Source of the DNA: an uncultured Pseudomonadota bacterium
GTDB lineage: Bacteria > Pseudomonadota > Alphaproteobacteria > RF32 > CAG-239
Length of the DNA: 64,000 bases
Reading direction: 5' to 3'
NCBI GenBank assembly: GCA_902761535.1
Contig: CACWKS010000009.1
Location: 33,931-97,930, forward strand
Made by a program: the position numbers and the translations under genes. Within the stretch, counting starts at the first letter, position 1; each line of letters starts with the position of its first letter. The notes beneath the pieces are model-generated. The model was not told the DNA's origin, searched no databases, and saw only the letters and a list, made by a program, of their open reading frames with translations. Of the stretch, positions 17,193 to 26,919 are shown in pieces.

Positions 17193-17963
17193 TTAGTCAT
17201 CGTTTTTCAAAACCATATAAGTAATCTTATCATTATCGGCATTTATTATTCTAAAACCTTTGCCGTTTATGGTAATTAACCCCGGTTTATTGGGAAAGCT
17301 GATTTTCTTAAAATTGCCGGAACTGTCATTGCCATCGTATGTCAGATAATCAAACCATATCCTATCCAATTGAATGCCACCGTATTTAACTTCATAGCCA
17401 TTGTGAACATTACTGATTTCATCACGTGTCTGAACAATTTTGTTCATTTTCAGATTTGAAGGATAACGCATAAATGTTTCCGACATAACTTGCAACGTTC
17501 CGTCTTTATCAATACCTTCATGTTCATAAAAATTACCGTCATCATCAAACAAGAAATAAGAATTACCGATATTATTTTGCAATAAATAATACTTTACCCC
17601 GTCAATTTTTACCCATTTATCTATATCATAAGTTTTTCTCGCATCTAACTTGAAGGTAAAAGCTCCTTGAAGAGTGCCACTGACATTAGGCATAAATATA
17701 GTTTTTTCATAAACTGATTTATCAAAAAATTTATCACTCAAAATAGCTTCGCCTTTTCTGGCTGTCAAAGCTTTATTCATTATTACTTCACTTTCGCGAA
17801 TAGTTTCAGTATCTTTATAAACATCATCACTGAAATCATGAATGGTATATCCTCTGATAGAATTAACCAATCCTTTTCTAAAGGGCAACAAATCATAATC
17901 ACCTGCTCTTATACACGAGGTAATTGTTAACACACCAACGAAAGCCGCTAAATATTTTTTCAT
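17193..17963 (-). CDS. Predicted lipoprotein of unknown function
   Basis: 256 residues. The N terminus MKKYLAAFVGVLTITSC ends in a lipobox with Cys17 as the lipidation site. The remainder is beta-rich with many Asp, Lys and Tyr, suggesting an envelope protein. I do not recognise a family. It lies 44 bp upstream of the esterase on the same strand and may share its transcript. Confidence 0.78.
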   Translation of the reverse strand: MKKYLAAFVGVLTITSCIRAGDYDLLPFRKGLVNSIRGYTIHDFSDDVYKDTETIRESEVIMNKALTARKGEAILSDKFFDKSVYEKTIFMPNVSGTLQGAFTFKLDARKTYDIDKWVKIDGVKYYLLQNNIGNSYFLFDDDGNFYEHEGIDKDGTLQVMSETFMRYPSNLKMNKIVQTRDEISNVHNGYEVKYGGIQLDRIWFDYLTYDGNDSSGNFKKISFPNKPGLITINGKGFRIINADNDKITYMVLKNDD

Positions 17964-18064
17964 GCTTTTTCTCTTGATAAAAATTGCTACGTCAATCTAT
18001 TTTTAATTATTATATCATAAAGTTATGGTTAGCAAATAAAATTATGCAATTATAGGATAAATAA

Positions 18065-18928
18065 ATGGAAAGCAAATGTTGGCAGGTTATTTTTCGAGTT
18101 TCTGATGCCCAAACGGAGTTTATGGATTTTTTAGATGATTTTTTTGATGTAACGGCCGTAAATTATCTCGATTCGGGAGATGAGGAATATGTCGGTTACG
18201 CAAATTATAATAATTTTTCCGAGCAGAATATGTTATCTCAAGCCAGCTTAAAAAAAATAGAGCTTCCCCCATATCGCATAATTGAACTTAAAAGTGAAAA
18301 TTGGCTGAAAGACTATGTCATTAAATTTGATGCTTTCGAAGTGGCAGATTTTTGCATATACGGAGCTCATCAAGAACACCCGCCGCACACGGATAAAATA
18401 TGTTTACAAATTTATGCTGCGACAGCCTTTGGTTCCAATCACCAAACAACTCGTGCCTGTATAACGGCAATTTCCGAGCTGTATCATCAAGGTTTTTTAC
18501 CTAAATCAATATTAGATATGGGATGCGGATCGGGTATCCTGTCTTTATGCGCCGCCAAACTTTGGCCGAACGGCAAAATTGTCGGTGTTGATATTGATGA
18601 CGAGGCGGTGGTCGTAACCTTAAGCAATGCTCAAAACAATGGGGTATCATCACAAATTGAAGCGTTTGTCGGTGATGGATATACTGACTCTCGCCTTAAT
18701 AAAAAAACACCTTATGATCTAATTTTGAGCAATATTTTAGCCAATCCGCTTAAAGAATTTGCTCCTCATTTAGCCGGACATCTTGCCCAAGGAGGTTATG
18801 CCGTATTATCCGGTTTTGTTGACAATCAGGTCGAAGAGGTTGTCAAAGCCCATACTTCTCAAGGGCTGAAATTGAAAAAAATTTATAAAATAGACAATTG
18901 GCGCGCTGCGCTTTTACAAAAGGAATAA
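18065..18928 (+). CDS. prmA: Ribosomal protein L11 methyltransferase
   Basis: 287 residues. It methylates L11 using SAM. The N-terminal substrate-recognition domain is followed by the methyltransferase: LDMGCGSGILSL (SAM loop), VGVDIDDEAV, and SNILANPL, the PrmA form of the N-P-P-Y motif. It has the normal length. It begins the plus-strand pair prmA-aminopeptidase P, separated by 4 bp. Confidence 0.93.
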   Translation: MESKCWQVIFRVSDAQTEFMDFLDDFFDVTAVNYLDSGDEEYVGYANYNNFSEQNMLSQASLKKIELPPYRIIELKSENWLKDYVIKFDAFEVADFCIYGAHQEHPPHTDKICLQIYAATAFGSNHQTTRACITAISELYHQGFLPKSILDMGCGSGILSLCAAKLWPNGKIVGVDIDDEAVVVTLSNAQNNGVSSQIEAFVGDGYTDSRLNKKTPYDLILSNILANPLKEFAPHLAGHLAQGGYAVLSGFVDNQVEEVVKAHTSQGLKLKKIYKIDNWRAALLQKE

Positions 18929-18932
18929 AACC

Positions 18933-20594
18933 ATGACTATAAATGAAATCCAAGATTATCTCAAACAACACGAACTTAATGCCTATATCGTTACTCGTAA
19001 CAATATGTTTATCGGTCAAGATATTTTGCCGGAGGAAAATAAAATTAAAGAGCTTACAGGTTTCAGCGGTTCTGCCGGAAATCTTATTATCTTTCAAGAT
19101 AGAGCTGTTTTGTTGGTTGACGGACGTTATGATATTCAAGCCTGCCGCCAGACAGATTCTTCCACGGTTGAGGTTGTTTGTACACGTGATTCGGTTAGTT
19201 CCTGGATTCATCACAATGTTCACGAGCCGCAAAAATTCATTTATAATGCATGGTGCCACTCTATTTCCGAAGTAGACTATTGGCGTCGTTCACTCAATTG
19301 GCACCTGTTTATTGAAGATCGAGATAATCTGTTGGGGAGCAGAGTTTCTCCTAAGCAAGCTGAAATCTTTGAAATGAAGGAAGAATTTGTCGGTGTTTCA
19401 TCGGAAGAAAAAATATCTTATCTTGCTGATTTTATGGCTAAAAACCGTTTAGATGCCTATCTTTTATGCGAGAGCGACAGTGTTTCTTGGTTGATGAATT
19501 TACGCTCTGATTTAATACCGTATTCTTGTATTTTGCGTGCCTATGCTCTTGTTCATACCGGTGGTGAGGTTAGTTTATACACCAGTGATTTTTCTAAATT
19601 GGTGGACGAGCTATCCTTATTGCAAGGCAAATCAATCGGTATCAATTTTTCACGCACACCCAAAAAGGTGCAGGATATTATCAAAATTGCCGGAGCTGTA
19701 TATCGCGGTGTTAATAATCCGATAACTGATTGGAAATCGATTAAAAATCCGGTGGAAATATCGGGTTTTAAGGCTTGTCATGTTCGCGATGGCGAAGCTG
19801 TCTGTCGCTTTTTAAGTTGGTTAGATAAAAATTATACTGATGTTGATGAGTTGGGATGCGTTGCCAAATTGCACGAGTTGCGCCAACAGCAAAAAGATTT
19901 TTATTCTGAAAGTTTTGCTACGATTGCCGGATATGGTGCTAATGGAGCAATAATTCATTATCAACCGACTGCCGAAACTAATCAGAAATTAAATGCCGGC
20001 TCATTGCTTTTGCTCGATTCCGGTGCTCATTATTATGATGGTACTACTGATATTACTCGTACAATTGCTCTCGGCAAACCAACCGATGCCATGATTGATG
20101 ATTATACCATGGTGCTCAAAGCTCACATAGCATTGAGTTCACAAATTTTCCCCATAGGTACCATCGGTTCTCAACTCGATGCCATAACCCGTTCAGCTCT
20201 GTGGAACAAGGGTAAAGACTATTCTCACGGTACCGGTCACGGAGTTGGATATTGTCTTAATGTTCACGAAGGCCCACAATCAATCTCATTAAAAAATCCG
20301 GTTCCTTTGCAATCGGGAATGGTTTGTTCAATTGAACCGGGGTATTATTTGGAAGGGCAATACGGAGTCAGAATAGAGAATTTAGCTTTAATCATCGAAG
20401 CCCAAGAAGGTTGGTTAAAATTTGAGCCGCTGACTTTGGTGCCTTATGATCACAACCTTATCAATAAGTCACAGCTTACTGAAACGGAAATTACTTGGAT
20501 AAACAACTATCATCAACAAGTTGGTGAGAAGTTGTTGCCTTTACTGGATGCAGAAACGGCTCAGTGGCTTAAAAATCAGATTCGCCCCTTGTAA
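18933..20594 (+). CDS. Xaa-Pro aminopeptidase (M24 family)
   Basis: 553 residues, the long form with two creatinase-like N-terminal domains (1-300) and a C-terminal pita-bread catalytic domain. Metal ligands are seen in LLDSGAHYYDGTTDITR (two Asp), GTGHGVGY (His), and two Glu in SIEPGYYL and GVRIENL. It cleaves N-terminal residues preceding proline. A GGAATAAAACC site precedes the ATG, four bases after prmA stops, so the two are likely coupled. Confidence 0.93.
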   Translation: MTINEIQDYLKQHELNAYIVTRNNMFIGQDILPEENKIKELTGFSGSAGNLIIFQDRAVLLVDGRYDIQACRQTDSSTVEVVCTRDSVSSWIHHNVHEPQKFIYNAWCHSISEVDYWRRSLNWHLFIEDRDNLLGSRVSPKQAEIFEMKEEFVGVSSEEKISYLADFMAKNRLDAYLLCESDSVSWLMNLRSDLIPYSCILRAYALVHTGGEVSLYTSDFSKLVDELSLLQGKSIGINFSRTPKKVQDIIKIAGAVYRGVNNPITDWKSIKNPVEISGFKACHVRDGEAVCRFLSWLDKNYTDVDELGCVAKLHELRQQQKDFYSESFATIAGYGANGAIIHYQPTAETNQKLNAGSLLLLDSGAHYYDGTTDITRTIALGKPTDAMIDDYTMVLKAHIALSSQIFPIGTIGSQLDAITRSALWNKGKDYSHGTGHGVGYCLNVHEGPQSISLKNPVPLQSGMVCSIEPGYYLEGQYGVRIENLALIIEAQEGWLKFEPLTLVPYDHNLINKSQLTETEITWINNYHQQVGEKLLPLLDAETAQWLKNQIRPL

Positions 20595-20650
20595 AATATT
20601 TTTTATCCCCCATATTTATCGGCGATATACCAATAATAAAGGAGGATAAA

Positions 20651-21100
20651 ATGAAAAAAATTTTATTTTGTTTAGCTTTATTGCTCAGCACCGTTCCTGC
20701 TCGAGCACAGGATAATATGTTGCAAATGGAAAATGAAGAGCAATATTTTCAGGCAAATAATCAAAATCCCGATAAGTCGATAATTTATATCTTTTTCAAC
20801 AACCAACCTTGTCCGACCTGCCCGCAGGCAATAGAAATGATTGAAAAGGTTTATAATCAAAATTTTCTCAATAATTACAGTCTGTTTCTTATCAACTATG
20901 ATGAGGATAGCAATGCCGGATTCGTTCAAACCTACAACTTGACCAATCCTTTAGAGGTTGTAATGGTTGATGTCCAAGACGGAAATTTTCAGGGTTATCA
21001 AAAAATCGAAGGTTTGCAGGATATGACCAACACTCCGCAAGGGTTTAACGATTTTGTCATCACCGAAGTAAACGGTTATCTGGGCAAAGCAAATGAATAA
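20651..21100 (+). CDS. Exported thioredoxin-like protein with CPTC site
   Basis: 149 residues. A signal peptide (1-19, ending ARA) is followed by a thioredoxin-like fold with CPTC (C54, C57) after the strand IIYIFFNNQP. Thioredoxin usually has CGPC; CPTC indicates a divergent oxidoreductase, perhaps a periplasmic thiol reductase. A cis-Pro candidate is in NPLEVV. A strong AAAGGAGG precedes the start, and a terminator follows. Partner unknown. Confidence 0.75.
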   Translation: MKKILFCLALLLSTVPARAQDNMLQMENEEQYFQANNQNPDKSIIYIFFNNQPCPTCPQAIEMIEKVYNQNFLNNYSLFLINYDEDSNAGFVQTYNLTNPLEVVMVDVQDGNFQGYQKIEGLQDMTNTPQGFNDFVITEVNGYLGKANE

Positions 21101-21161
21101 CCTGTTCCGAATTATAATGTTTTATATAGAAAAAATCATGGTAATTTTTTGATTTTGAATT

Positions 21162-21194
21162 AAAAAAAGTGCCGCTCAAAAGCGGCACTTTTTT
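21162..21194. terminator. Bidirectional terminator between trx-like gene and thyA
   Basis: AAGTGCCGCT, loop CAAA, AGCGGCACTT, flanked by seven A on one side and six T on the other. It serves both convergent genes; its end overlaps the thyA stop codon. Confidence 0.92.
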
Positions 21195-22008
21195 ACACGG
21201 CAACATCAGCTTTGATTGCCGGATGGCATTGATAGCCTACCAGTTCAAAGTCGTCAAACCGGAATTTATTAATGTCTTTGACATTCGGGTTGATTTTCAT
21301 TTGCGGCAAAGGATAAGGCTCCCTTGAGAGCTGGAGCTTTACCTGCTCAAAGTGATTTGAGTAGATGTGCGTATTACCCAAGGTATGCACAAACTCTCCG
21401 GCTTTGAGCCCGCAAACCTGCGCAATCATCATCGTCAACAATGAGTATGAGGCAATGTTGAACGGCACACCCAAAAACATATCGCAGCTGCGTTGGTAGA
21501 GCAGGCAATTCAAATAGCCGTCGGGTGTGACATCAAACTGGAAAAAGCAGTGACAAGGTGGCAAAGCCATCTCATCAATCTGCGCCGGATTCCAAGCCGT
21601 AACAATCAAACGACGATCCTGCGGATTCTTTTTGATACGATCAATGACGTCCGCAATCTGGTCAATTCCACCTTCAGTTTTAACCCCTTTAGCCCAAGGG
21701 GCACCGAAGTGGCGCCATTGATGTCCGTAAACCGGACCCAAGTCCCCTTCGGCATCAGCCCACTCATCCCAGATGTGAACGTTATTATCCTGAAGGTACT
21801 TGATGTTGGTATCGCCTGACAGCAACCAAATCAGCTCATAGATTATTCCCTTAAGGAACACTTTTTTTGTGGTTACCAGAGGAAAACCTTGGCGCAAATC
21901 AAAGCGCATTTGCCGTCCGAAAACCTTGCGGGCATAAATGCCGGTGCGGTTATTGGCATCTTGTCCGTTTTCCATAACGTCTCTTAATAAATCAAGATAC
22001 TGTTTCAT
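21193..22008 (-). CDS. thyA: Thymidylate synthase
   Basis: 271 residues. It converts dUMP to dTMP using methylenetetrahydrofolate. The catalytic Cys is in [10 protein letters not shown], with [11 protein letters not shown] and [12 protein letters not shown] for substrate binding and the family C terminus [11 protein letters not shown] run of A/G-rich bases before ATG gives a weak binding site. Downstream partner of folA, 12 bp apart, the classic pairing that regenerates tetrahydrofolate. Confidence 0.97.
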   Translation of the reverse strand: MKQYLDLLRDVMENGQDANNRTGIYARKVFGRQMRFDLRQGFPLVTTKKVFLKGIIYELIWLLSGDTNIKYLQDNNVHIWDEWADAEGDLGPVYGHQWRHFGAPWAKGVKTEGGIDQIADVIDRIKKNPQDRRLIVTAWNPAQIDEMALPPCHCFFQFDVTPDGYLNCLLYQRSCDMFLGVPFNIASYSLLTMMIAQVCGLKAGEFVHTLGNTHIYSNHFEQVKLQLSREPYPLPQMKINPNVKDINKFRFDDFELVGYQCHPAIKADVAV

Positions 22009-22020
22009 TTTTTTTGACCT

Positions 22021-22578
22021 TTAGTTAATAATTGAATTAATTATATGTTTTAAAACTTCTTGCGGTACAAACTCACCTTTTTTCACCCAAACTGTAGTGG
22101 TGACATTATCTTCCTCATAATCCGGTGAAATTTTGCTGTAATCTTTTTCCATTTTTTCAATACACTCTTTTATATCTACTGGATTACCGCTCAAACTTTT
22201 ATCAATTTCATTATGATTGCATGAGTCTACAATCACTTCCGGAGCCAAATTTTTCATAAACAGCTTATAAATACTGGCACCGCCTGCAATATACAAAGGC
22301 TCGGCAAAATCTTTTAAGCTCATCATATCATTAACCACATGATGATTTTGCTTATCCGAAACCTCATAATCTTTTTCGAAAGTCAAAACATAAATCTGCC
22401 GATTCGGTAAAGTGCGGTTGGGAAAACTCTCATAGGTAGTCTGTCCGCAAGTAATGCTTGCTCCCGAGGTAATACGGCGAAATCTCTGTAAATCTGACGG
22501 AATATTCCATGGGATTTTAGGTCCGATACCAATAATGCAGTCGTTTTCATGACGACACCAAACGGCAATTTTAGTCAT
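22021..22578 (-). CDS. folA: Dihydrofolate reductase
   Basis: 185 residues. Family features are GIGPKIPWNIPSDLQRFR (substrate Asp), the TSGASITCGQTTYESFP strand and IAGGASIYKLFM for NADPH. It is divergent compared with E. coli FolA and has an extended C-terminal tail. AGGGAGA precedes the start. It forms an operon with thyA. Confidence 0.92.
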   Translation of the reverse strand: MTKIAVWCRHENDCIIGIGPKIPWNIPSDLQRFRRITSGASITCGQTTYESFPNRTLPNRQIYVLTFEKDYEVSDKQNHHVVNDMMSLKDFAEPLYIAGGASIYKLFMKNLAPEVIVDSCNHNEIDKSLSGNPVDIKECIEKMEKDYSKISPDYEEDNVTTTVWVKKGEFVPQEVLKHIINSIIN

Positions 22579-22726
22579 ATAAATTCTCCCTGTATAGCAC
22601 CTGAAGTATAAATAATTTGTTAAAAAAAAGCAATAATTTTTTCCAGTACTATTTATATCCTGATTTTTTTACTTAACAAATCAAAAGACATTTTGTAGAT
22701 TTGCAAATAAATTGAAAGTTATAAAA

Positions 22727-24085
22727 ATGGAAGATTTATTCAGTCCCCAAGCAAACTCCGGCGAACAACCGGAACTCACCGTAAGCGAGATTTCCGCACT
22801 TATCAAAAAAAGTGTGGAGACAACCTTTTCGCATGTGCGGATTCGCGGTGAAATTTTCGGTGCCAAACGTGCCGATTCGGGACATTGGTACTTAAGTCTT
22901 AAAGATGAAAACGCTGTTCTTTCTGCGGTTGTTTGGCGCGGTGTTGCTGCAGGTTTAGCTGTCAAACCTGAGGACGGATTGGAAGTTATAGCAACCGGCA
23001 AAATAACCACTTTTGCCGGCAAATCATCTTATCAATTGGTTATCGAACGCATGGAGCCGGCGGGGCAGGGTGCTTTGCTTAAATTATTGGAAGAGCGTAA
23101 ACAGGCTTTTGCCAAAGAGGGATTGTTTGACGCTTCCCATAAAAAAGCCATTCCTTTTTTACCGCAAACAATAGGTGTGGTAACTTCTGCTTCGGGGGCG
23201 GTTATTCGTGATATTATCCATCGGGTTCACGACCGATTCCCAACCCGTATTTTACTGATTCCCACTCCGGTTCAAGGCGAAGGAGCCGCCCTGAAAATTG
23301 CTCAGGCCATTAAAGATTTCAATCGCTTGGATACTATTTCTTCTTTTCCCAAACCTGATGTTTTGATTGTAGCACGCGGTGGCGGAAGTCTGGAAGATTT
23401 GTGGCCGTTTAACGAAGAATGTGTCGTGCGCGCGGTTTATGATTCTGTTATTCCGATTATCTCAGCGGTAGGGCACGAAACCGACACTATGCTGATAGAT
23501 TATGTTGCCGACAAACGCGCTCCGACCCCGACCGGAGCTGCCGAATTTGCCGTTCCTGTATTGACCGAGTTGCAAATGCGTGTCAATAATTTAGATAATC
23601 GGCTTAAAAACGGTGCCTTGCGCTATTTTAGCGAAAAGAAAAATTATCTTGCCGCTTTGTCGCGCGGTATTCCCAATCTCAACCAGATATTGCAAGAGGC
23701 AACGCAAAAATTTGACACGCGTATCGAAAGGCTTAATTTGGCTTTTTGCCGTTTGCTCAAAGATAAATTACACCAAATTGAAATGTGTCGATTGCAACCT
23801 CTGAGTGTGATAAAAATTATTGAGCGTAATCAAGAAAATTTAAACCATTTATGGCTAAGATTATCTTCGGTATCGGTCGGTTCGGTGCTCAATCGAGGTT
23901 TTGCCTGGGTAAAAAATGAGTGCAACCAAACCGTCTATAATACCAAACAAGCCAAAGCATCAAAAGAATTTACCGTAAAATTTGCCGATGGCGAAATTAA
24001 AGCTGTAAATTCAACATCTTTTAATGCTAAACCAACCAAAGGAAAAAATAATGAAACTGAACAAATATCTTTGTTTGACTTGTAG
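22727..24085 (+). CDS. xseA: Exonuclease VII large subunit
   Basis: 452 residues. An N-terminal OB-fold (about 18-110, VRIRGEIFG...HWYLSLKD) is followed by the catalytic core with GVVTSASGAVIRDI, ARGGGSLEDLWPFN and AVGHETDTMLIDYVAD. It degrades single-stranded DNA with XseB, which is not in the window. The start at ATG 22727 was preferred over an upstream TTG at 22712; neither has a strong binding site. Its 3' end overlaps the LytM gene by 35 bp. Confidence 0.94.
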   Translation: MEDLFSPQANSGEQPELTVSEISALIKKSVETTFSHVRIRGEIFGAKRADSGHWYLSLKDENAVLSAVVWRGVAAGLAVKPEDGLEVIATGKITTFAGKSSYQLVIERMEPAGQGALLKLLEERKQAFAKEGLFDASHKKAIPFLPQTIGVVTSASGAVIRDIIHRVHDRFPTRILLIPTPVQGEGAALKIAQAIKDFNRLDTISSFPKPDVLIVARGGGSLEDLWPFNEECVVRAVYDSVIPIISAVGHETDTMLIDYVADKRAPTPTGAAEFAVPVLTELQMRVNNLDNRLKNGALRYFSEKKNYLAALSRGIPNLNQILQEATQKFDTRIERLNLAFCRLLKDKLHQIEMCRLQPLSVIKIIERNQENLNHLWLRLSSVSVGSVLNRGFAWVKNECNQTVYNTKQAKASKEFTVKFADGEIKAVNSTSFNAKPTKGKNNETEQISLFDL

Positions 24086-24896
24086 CTTGGCATTTTTGGC
24101 AGTTAATGCCGATGCGGTAGAACTTTGCGGTAACCTTAATCAAGGTGAATTGGTTATCGGCAAACTTGATTCTTCAGGTGAAGTCTATCTCAACGGTAAT
24201 AAAATTAATGTCGATAAAGACGGTACTTTTTTAATGGCTTTCTCCCGTGATGAAAAAAATGACCAATTGTTATCGGTTGTCAATGGTCAAGGTGAAACGC
24301 AAAATTTTACTCTTTCCATAGCTCCGACCGATTGGAATATTCAAAATATAACCGGTGTTCCTCCACGCAAAGTCAATCCGTCTGATGGAGATTTGGCGGC
24401 AATAAATAAAGAAAATTCGCTTTTGGGGCGAGCTTTCAAAGTTGTAAATCAAGAAACTTTTTGGCATCAGGGGTTTATTAAGCCGGTTGACGGACGTATA
24501 TCCGGTGAATTCGGCGGACAGCGTATTATGAACAAAGTTCCCAAAAGTCCTCATCGCGGCATGGATATTGCCGCTAAAGAAGGTACTCCGGTTAAGGCAG
24601 CCGCATCCGGCAAAGTGGCTTTAGCCTATCCTGATTTATTTTATTCCGGCAATGTGGTGGTGCTTGACCACGGCTTCGGTTTGCAAACCATTTATGCACA
24701 CTTAAAAGAAATTAAAGTAAAACTCGGTGAAACGGTTGCTCAAGGTGACATTATCGGTTTAGTCGGCAAAACCGGACGTGCAACCGGTCCGCATTTGCAC
24801 TTCGGTGCATCGTTGCGAAATCTTCGTTTCAATCCGCAATCGTTGCTAGATATGAACAACAACTTGCAAAAATGTTTTACATTACAAACAAAATGA
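24051..24896 (+). CDS. M23/LytM-type metallopeptidase
   Basis: 281 residues. Signal peptide 1-22 (ending NADA), a beta-rich N-terminal domain, then the M23 domain (from about 155) with HRGMDI and HLHFG, the zinc-binding residues. It probably cleaves peptidoglycan peptides or, as a LytM activator, stimulates amidases; the complete zinc site favours an active enzyme. AAAGGA eight bases before ATG 24051 sets the start, inside the end of xseA, so translation is likely coupled. Confidence 0.9.
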   Translation: MKLNKYLCLTCSLAFLAVNADAVELCGNLNQGELVIGKLDSSGEVYLNGNKINVDKDGTFLMAFSRDEKNDQLLSVVNGQGETQNFTLSIAPTDWNIQNITGVPPRKVNPSDGDLAAINKENSLLGRAFKVVNQETFWHQGFIKPVDGRISGEFGGQRIMNKVPKSPHRGMDIAAKEGTPVKAAASGKVALAYPDLFYSGNVVVLDHGFGLQTIYAHLKEIKVKLGETVAQGDIIGLVGKTGRATGPHLHFGASLRNLRFNPQSLLDMNNNLQKCFTLQTK

Positions 24897-24936
24897 ATAA
24901 AATCTAATCAAAGGAAAGATATTTAAGAGGCCGAAA

Positions 24937-25359
24937 ATGAATGATACAGTTAATAAACCTATGACTTTGGATACAGTAACCTGCCTGATTGTTGATGATG
25001 ATAAGTTTTCGCGAACTTTTACCAAAACCGCACTTTATCAAATTGGTATTAAAAATACCAAAGAAGCGGCTACGGCACTTGAAGCCTCGGAAATCATCCG
25101 CAGTTATAAAATAGATGTAGTTTTGTTGGATCATCAAATGCCGGAGCAAAGCGGCTTGGAATTAGCGCGCCAAATCAGAGAAGGTAAGCTTGGTGAACAC
25201 AAAGATTTACCGATTATTATGGTTACTATCGATACCAAAGAAAAAACGGTTATGGATGCCAAATCAATCGGTCTCCATGAATATTTGGTAAAACCTATTT
25301 CTCCCTTGGCTTTGCGTAAACGCATTTGCACGGCATTAGGTATTAAAGAAAGAGTATAA
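24937..25359 (+). CDS. Single-domain response regulator (CheY-like)
   Basis: 140 residues: a receiver domain only. Acidic pair D20/D21, phospho-acceptor D65 in LLDHQMP, Thr97, Lys119 in LVKP. No output domain is present, so it must act by protein contact, as CheY or DivK do. No histidine kinase is nearby. uppP starts 4 bp after its stop, suggesting one transcript. Confidence 0.9.
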   Translation: MNDTVNKPMTLDTVTCLIVDDDKFSRTFTKTALYQIGIKNTKEAATALEASEIIRSYKIDVVLLDHQMPEQSGLELARQIREGKLGEHKDLPIIMVTIDTKEKTVMDAKSIGLHEYLVKPISPLALRKRICTALGIKERV

Positions 25360-25363
25360 AACG

Positions 25364-26191
25364 GTGTTGGATAATTTATATGTTTTGTATCTGTCCGTCT
25401 TGCAGGGCTTGACCGAATTTCTGCCGGTAAGTTCTTCGGGACATTTAATTTTGTTTTCTAAATTTACATCTTTTCCCGACCAAGGTTTGGTATTGGACGT
25501 AGCGGTACATTTTGGTTCGATATTGGCGGTTATGCTCTATTTTTCCTCAACCTTATTTGACATATTAAAATCTTTATGGAAGACCAAATTTTTGCCAACT
25601 TTCAAAGATGAAAATGCTAAATTGTTTTGGTTGCTGATTATCGGTACTATACCGATCATTTTTGCTGGACTATTGCTCCGCAATTACGGAACCGAATGGT
25701 TGCGCAGCACTCGACTTGTCGGTTGGACAATTCTTGGCTACGGATTATTGTTGTTCTTTGCCGACAGTTGCTCAATGACTATCCGCCAAATCAAACACAT
25801 GGGAGTTATGGATGCTGTTTTGATAGGATTGGCCCAATGCTTGGCTCTTATTCCGGGGACATCACGCTCCGGCATAACCATAACCATGGCACGATTTTTA
25901 GGGCTTGAACGCACCGAAGCCGCCAAGTTTTCGATGCTCTTATCCATACCCGCAATTATCGGAGCAACGGCCTTAGTTTGCTGGAAAATTGTAGTACAAG
26001 GCAATTTTGCCGAGATATCTCAGGTGTTTGATGGCGTGGTTTATTCCTATGTTGCTTCAATTCTTGCTATTTATATTGTAATGTGGTGGCTGAAAAAATC
26101 GACATTTTTGCCTTTTGTAATTTATCGTATTGCTTTAGGATCGTTCTTGTTGCTTGATTCATACGGATATTTGAACAAGTGGCTTGACTAA
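25364..26191 (+). CDS. uppP: Undecaprenyl-diphosphate phosphatase
   Basis: 275 residues, a polytopic inner-membrane enzyme recycling the peptidoglycan lipid carrier. Signature motifs GLTEFLPVSSSGHLIL near the N terminus and PGTSRSGITI in the middle are intact. The start is GTG at 25364 or TTG at 25367; no ATG is available before the first signature motif. It is followed by tRNA-Leu. Confidence 0.95.
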   Translation: MLDNLYVLYLSVLQGLTEFLPVSSSGHLILFSKFTSFPDQGLVLDVAVHFGSILAVMLYFSSTLFDILKSLWKTKFLPTFKDENAKLFWLLIIGTIPIIFAGLLLRNYGTEWLRSTRLVGWTILGYGLLLFFADSCSMTIRQIKHMGVMDAVLIGLAQCLALIPGTSRSGITITMARFLGLERTEAAKFSMLLSIPAIIGATALVCWKIVVQGNFAEISQVFDGVVYSYVASILAIYIVMWWLKKSTFLPFVIYRIALGSFLLLDSYGYLNKWLD

Positions 26192-26228
26192 ATCAAAATT
26201 TGAGTCTATAGATTGCACATCCTGAGTT

Positions 26229-26315
26229 GCTCTGGTGGCGGAATTGGTAGACGCGCAAGTTTCAGGTACTTGTGGGGGTTTCCCCGTGAAAGTTCAAGTC
26301 TTTTCCAGAGCACCA
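26229..26315 (+). tRNA. tRNA-Leu (CAG anticodon)
   Basis: Acceptor stem GCTCTGG / CCAGAGC, D arm with TGGTAGACGCG, anticodon stem CAAGT / ACTTG with loop TTCAGGT giving CAG, a long variable arm (GGGG TTT CCCC) as in class II tRNAs, T arm with TTCAAGT, encoded ACCA end. It decodes CUG. Confidence 0.96.
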
Positions 26316-26321
26316 ATTACC

Positions 26322-26350
26322 AAAAAAGCCGCTTATCCAAGCGGTTTTTT
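26322..26350. terminator. Terminator after tRNA-Leu, overlapping the invertase 3' end
   Basis: AAAAAAG CCGCTT, loop ATCC, AAGCGG TTTTTT. It begins 7 bases after the CCA of tRNA-Leu. The stop codon of the minus-strand invertase (26333-26335) lies within the hairpin, meaning the invertase frame reads into it. Confidence 0.88.
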
Positions 26351-26830
26351 AATTTGAGTAAATTTTTTTAATATTGTTTTCGGCGGACGTCCCAGTTTTT
26401 TGCCCGATGCTTTAAGATTTGCCAAACTGGCTTTAGTGCGTTCCGAAATCAGTTTACGCTCAATTTCCGCCGCCAAACCGAAAGCAAAAGCCAACACTTT
26501 TGATTGAATATCGTTGCCTAAACGATAGTTTTCTTTCAAGGTCCAAACTTGACAGTTTTTATTCAAACAAGTTTCCAAGATTCGCATAACTTCCATCAAT
26601 GAACGTCCTAAACGCGATATTTCACAAGCAATTAAAATATCATTTTCTTGCAAGTTATCCAACAATTCTCCTAATTTACGTTTTTTAAGTTCTTGACGTG
26701 AAGATATTTTTTCTTCAACCCAGCGGTCGATTTTGAAATCGTTTTTGAGTGCATATTGAACAATCTCATAATGTTGATGTTCTAATGTCTGTTTATCCGA
26801 ACTAACTCGGACATAACCTATTGTCGCCAT
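26333..26830 (-). CDS. Serine recombinase (Mpi/Pin-type DNA invertase), C-terminally truncated
   Basis: 165 residues. The catalytic domain is complete: MATIGYVRVSS with nucleophile Ser10, then ISRLGRSLMEVM with the conserved arginines, and SKVLAFAFGLAAEIERKLIS of the long helix. Family members then have a helix-turn-helix of about 40 residues for binding inverted repeats. Here the frame ends soon after GKKLGRPPK, inside the tRNA-Leu terminator, so the DNA-binding part is largely missing. GAGG seven bases before ATG 26830 sets the start. It may be a remnant of a mobile or phase-variation element at the tRNA. No invertible segment with paired repeats was found beside it. Confidence 0.85.
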   Translation of the reverse strand: MATIGYVRVSSDKQTLEHQHYEIVQYALKNDFKIDRWVEEKISSRQELKKRKLGELLDNLQENDILIACEISRLGRSLMEVMRILETCLNKNCQVWTLKENYRLGNDIQSKVLAFAFGLAAEIERKLISERTKASLANLKASGKKLGRPPKTILKKFTQIKKPLG

Positions 26831-26919
26831 TTGATTTTCCTCTGAAAATGATGAATTTAAACCAACGTTTTTACAAAGAAAATATAAAAAACAAGGAAAA
26901 TAACTCAGTAATTTTTTTC

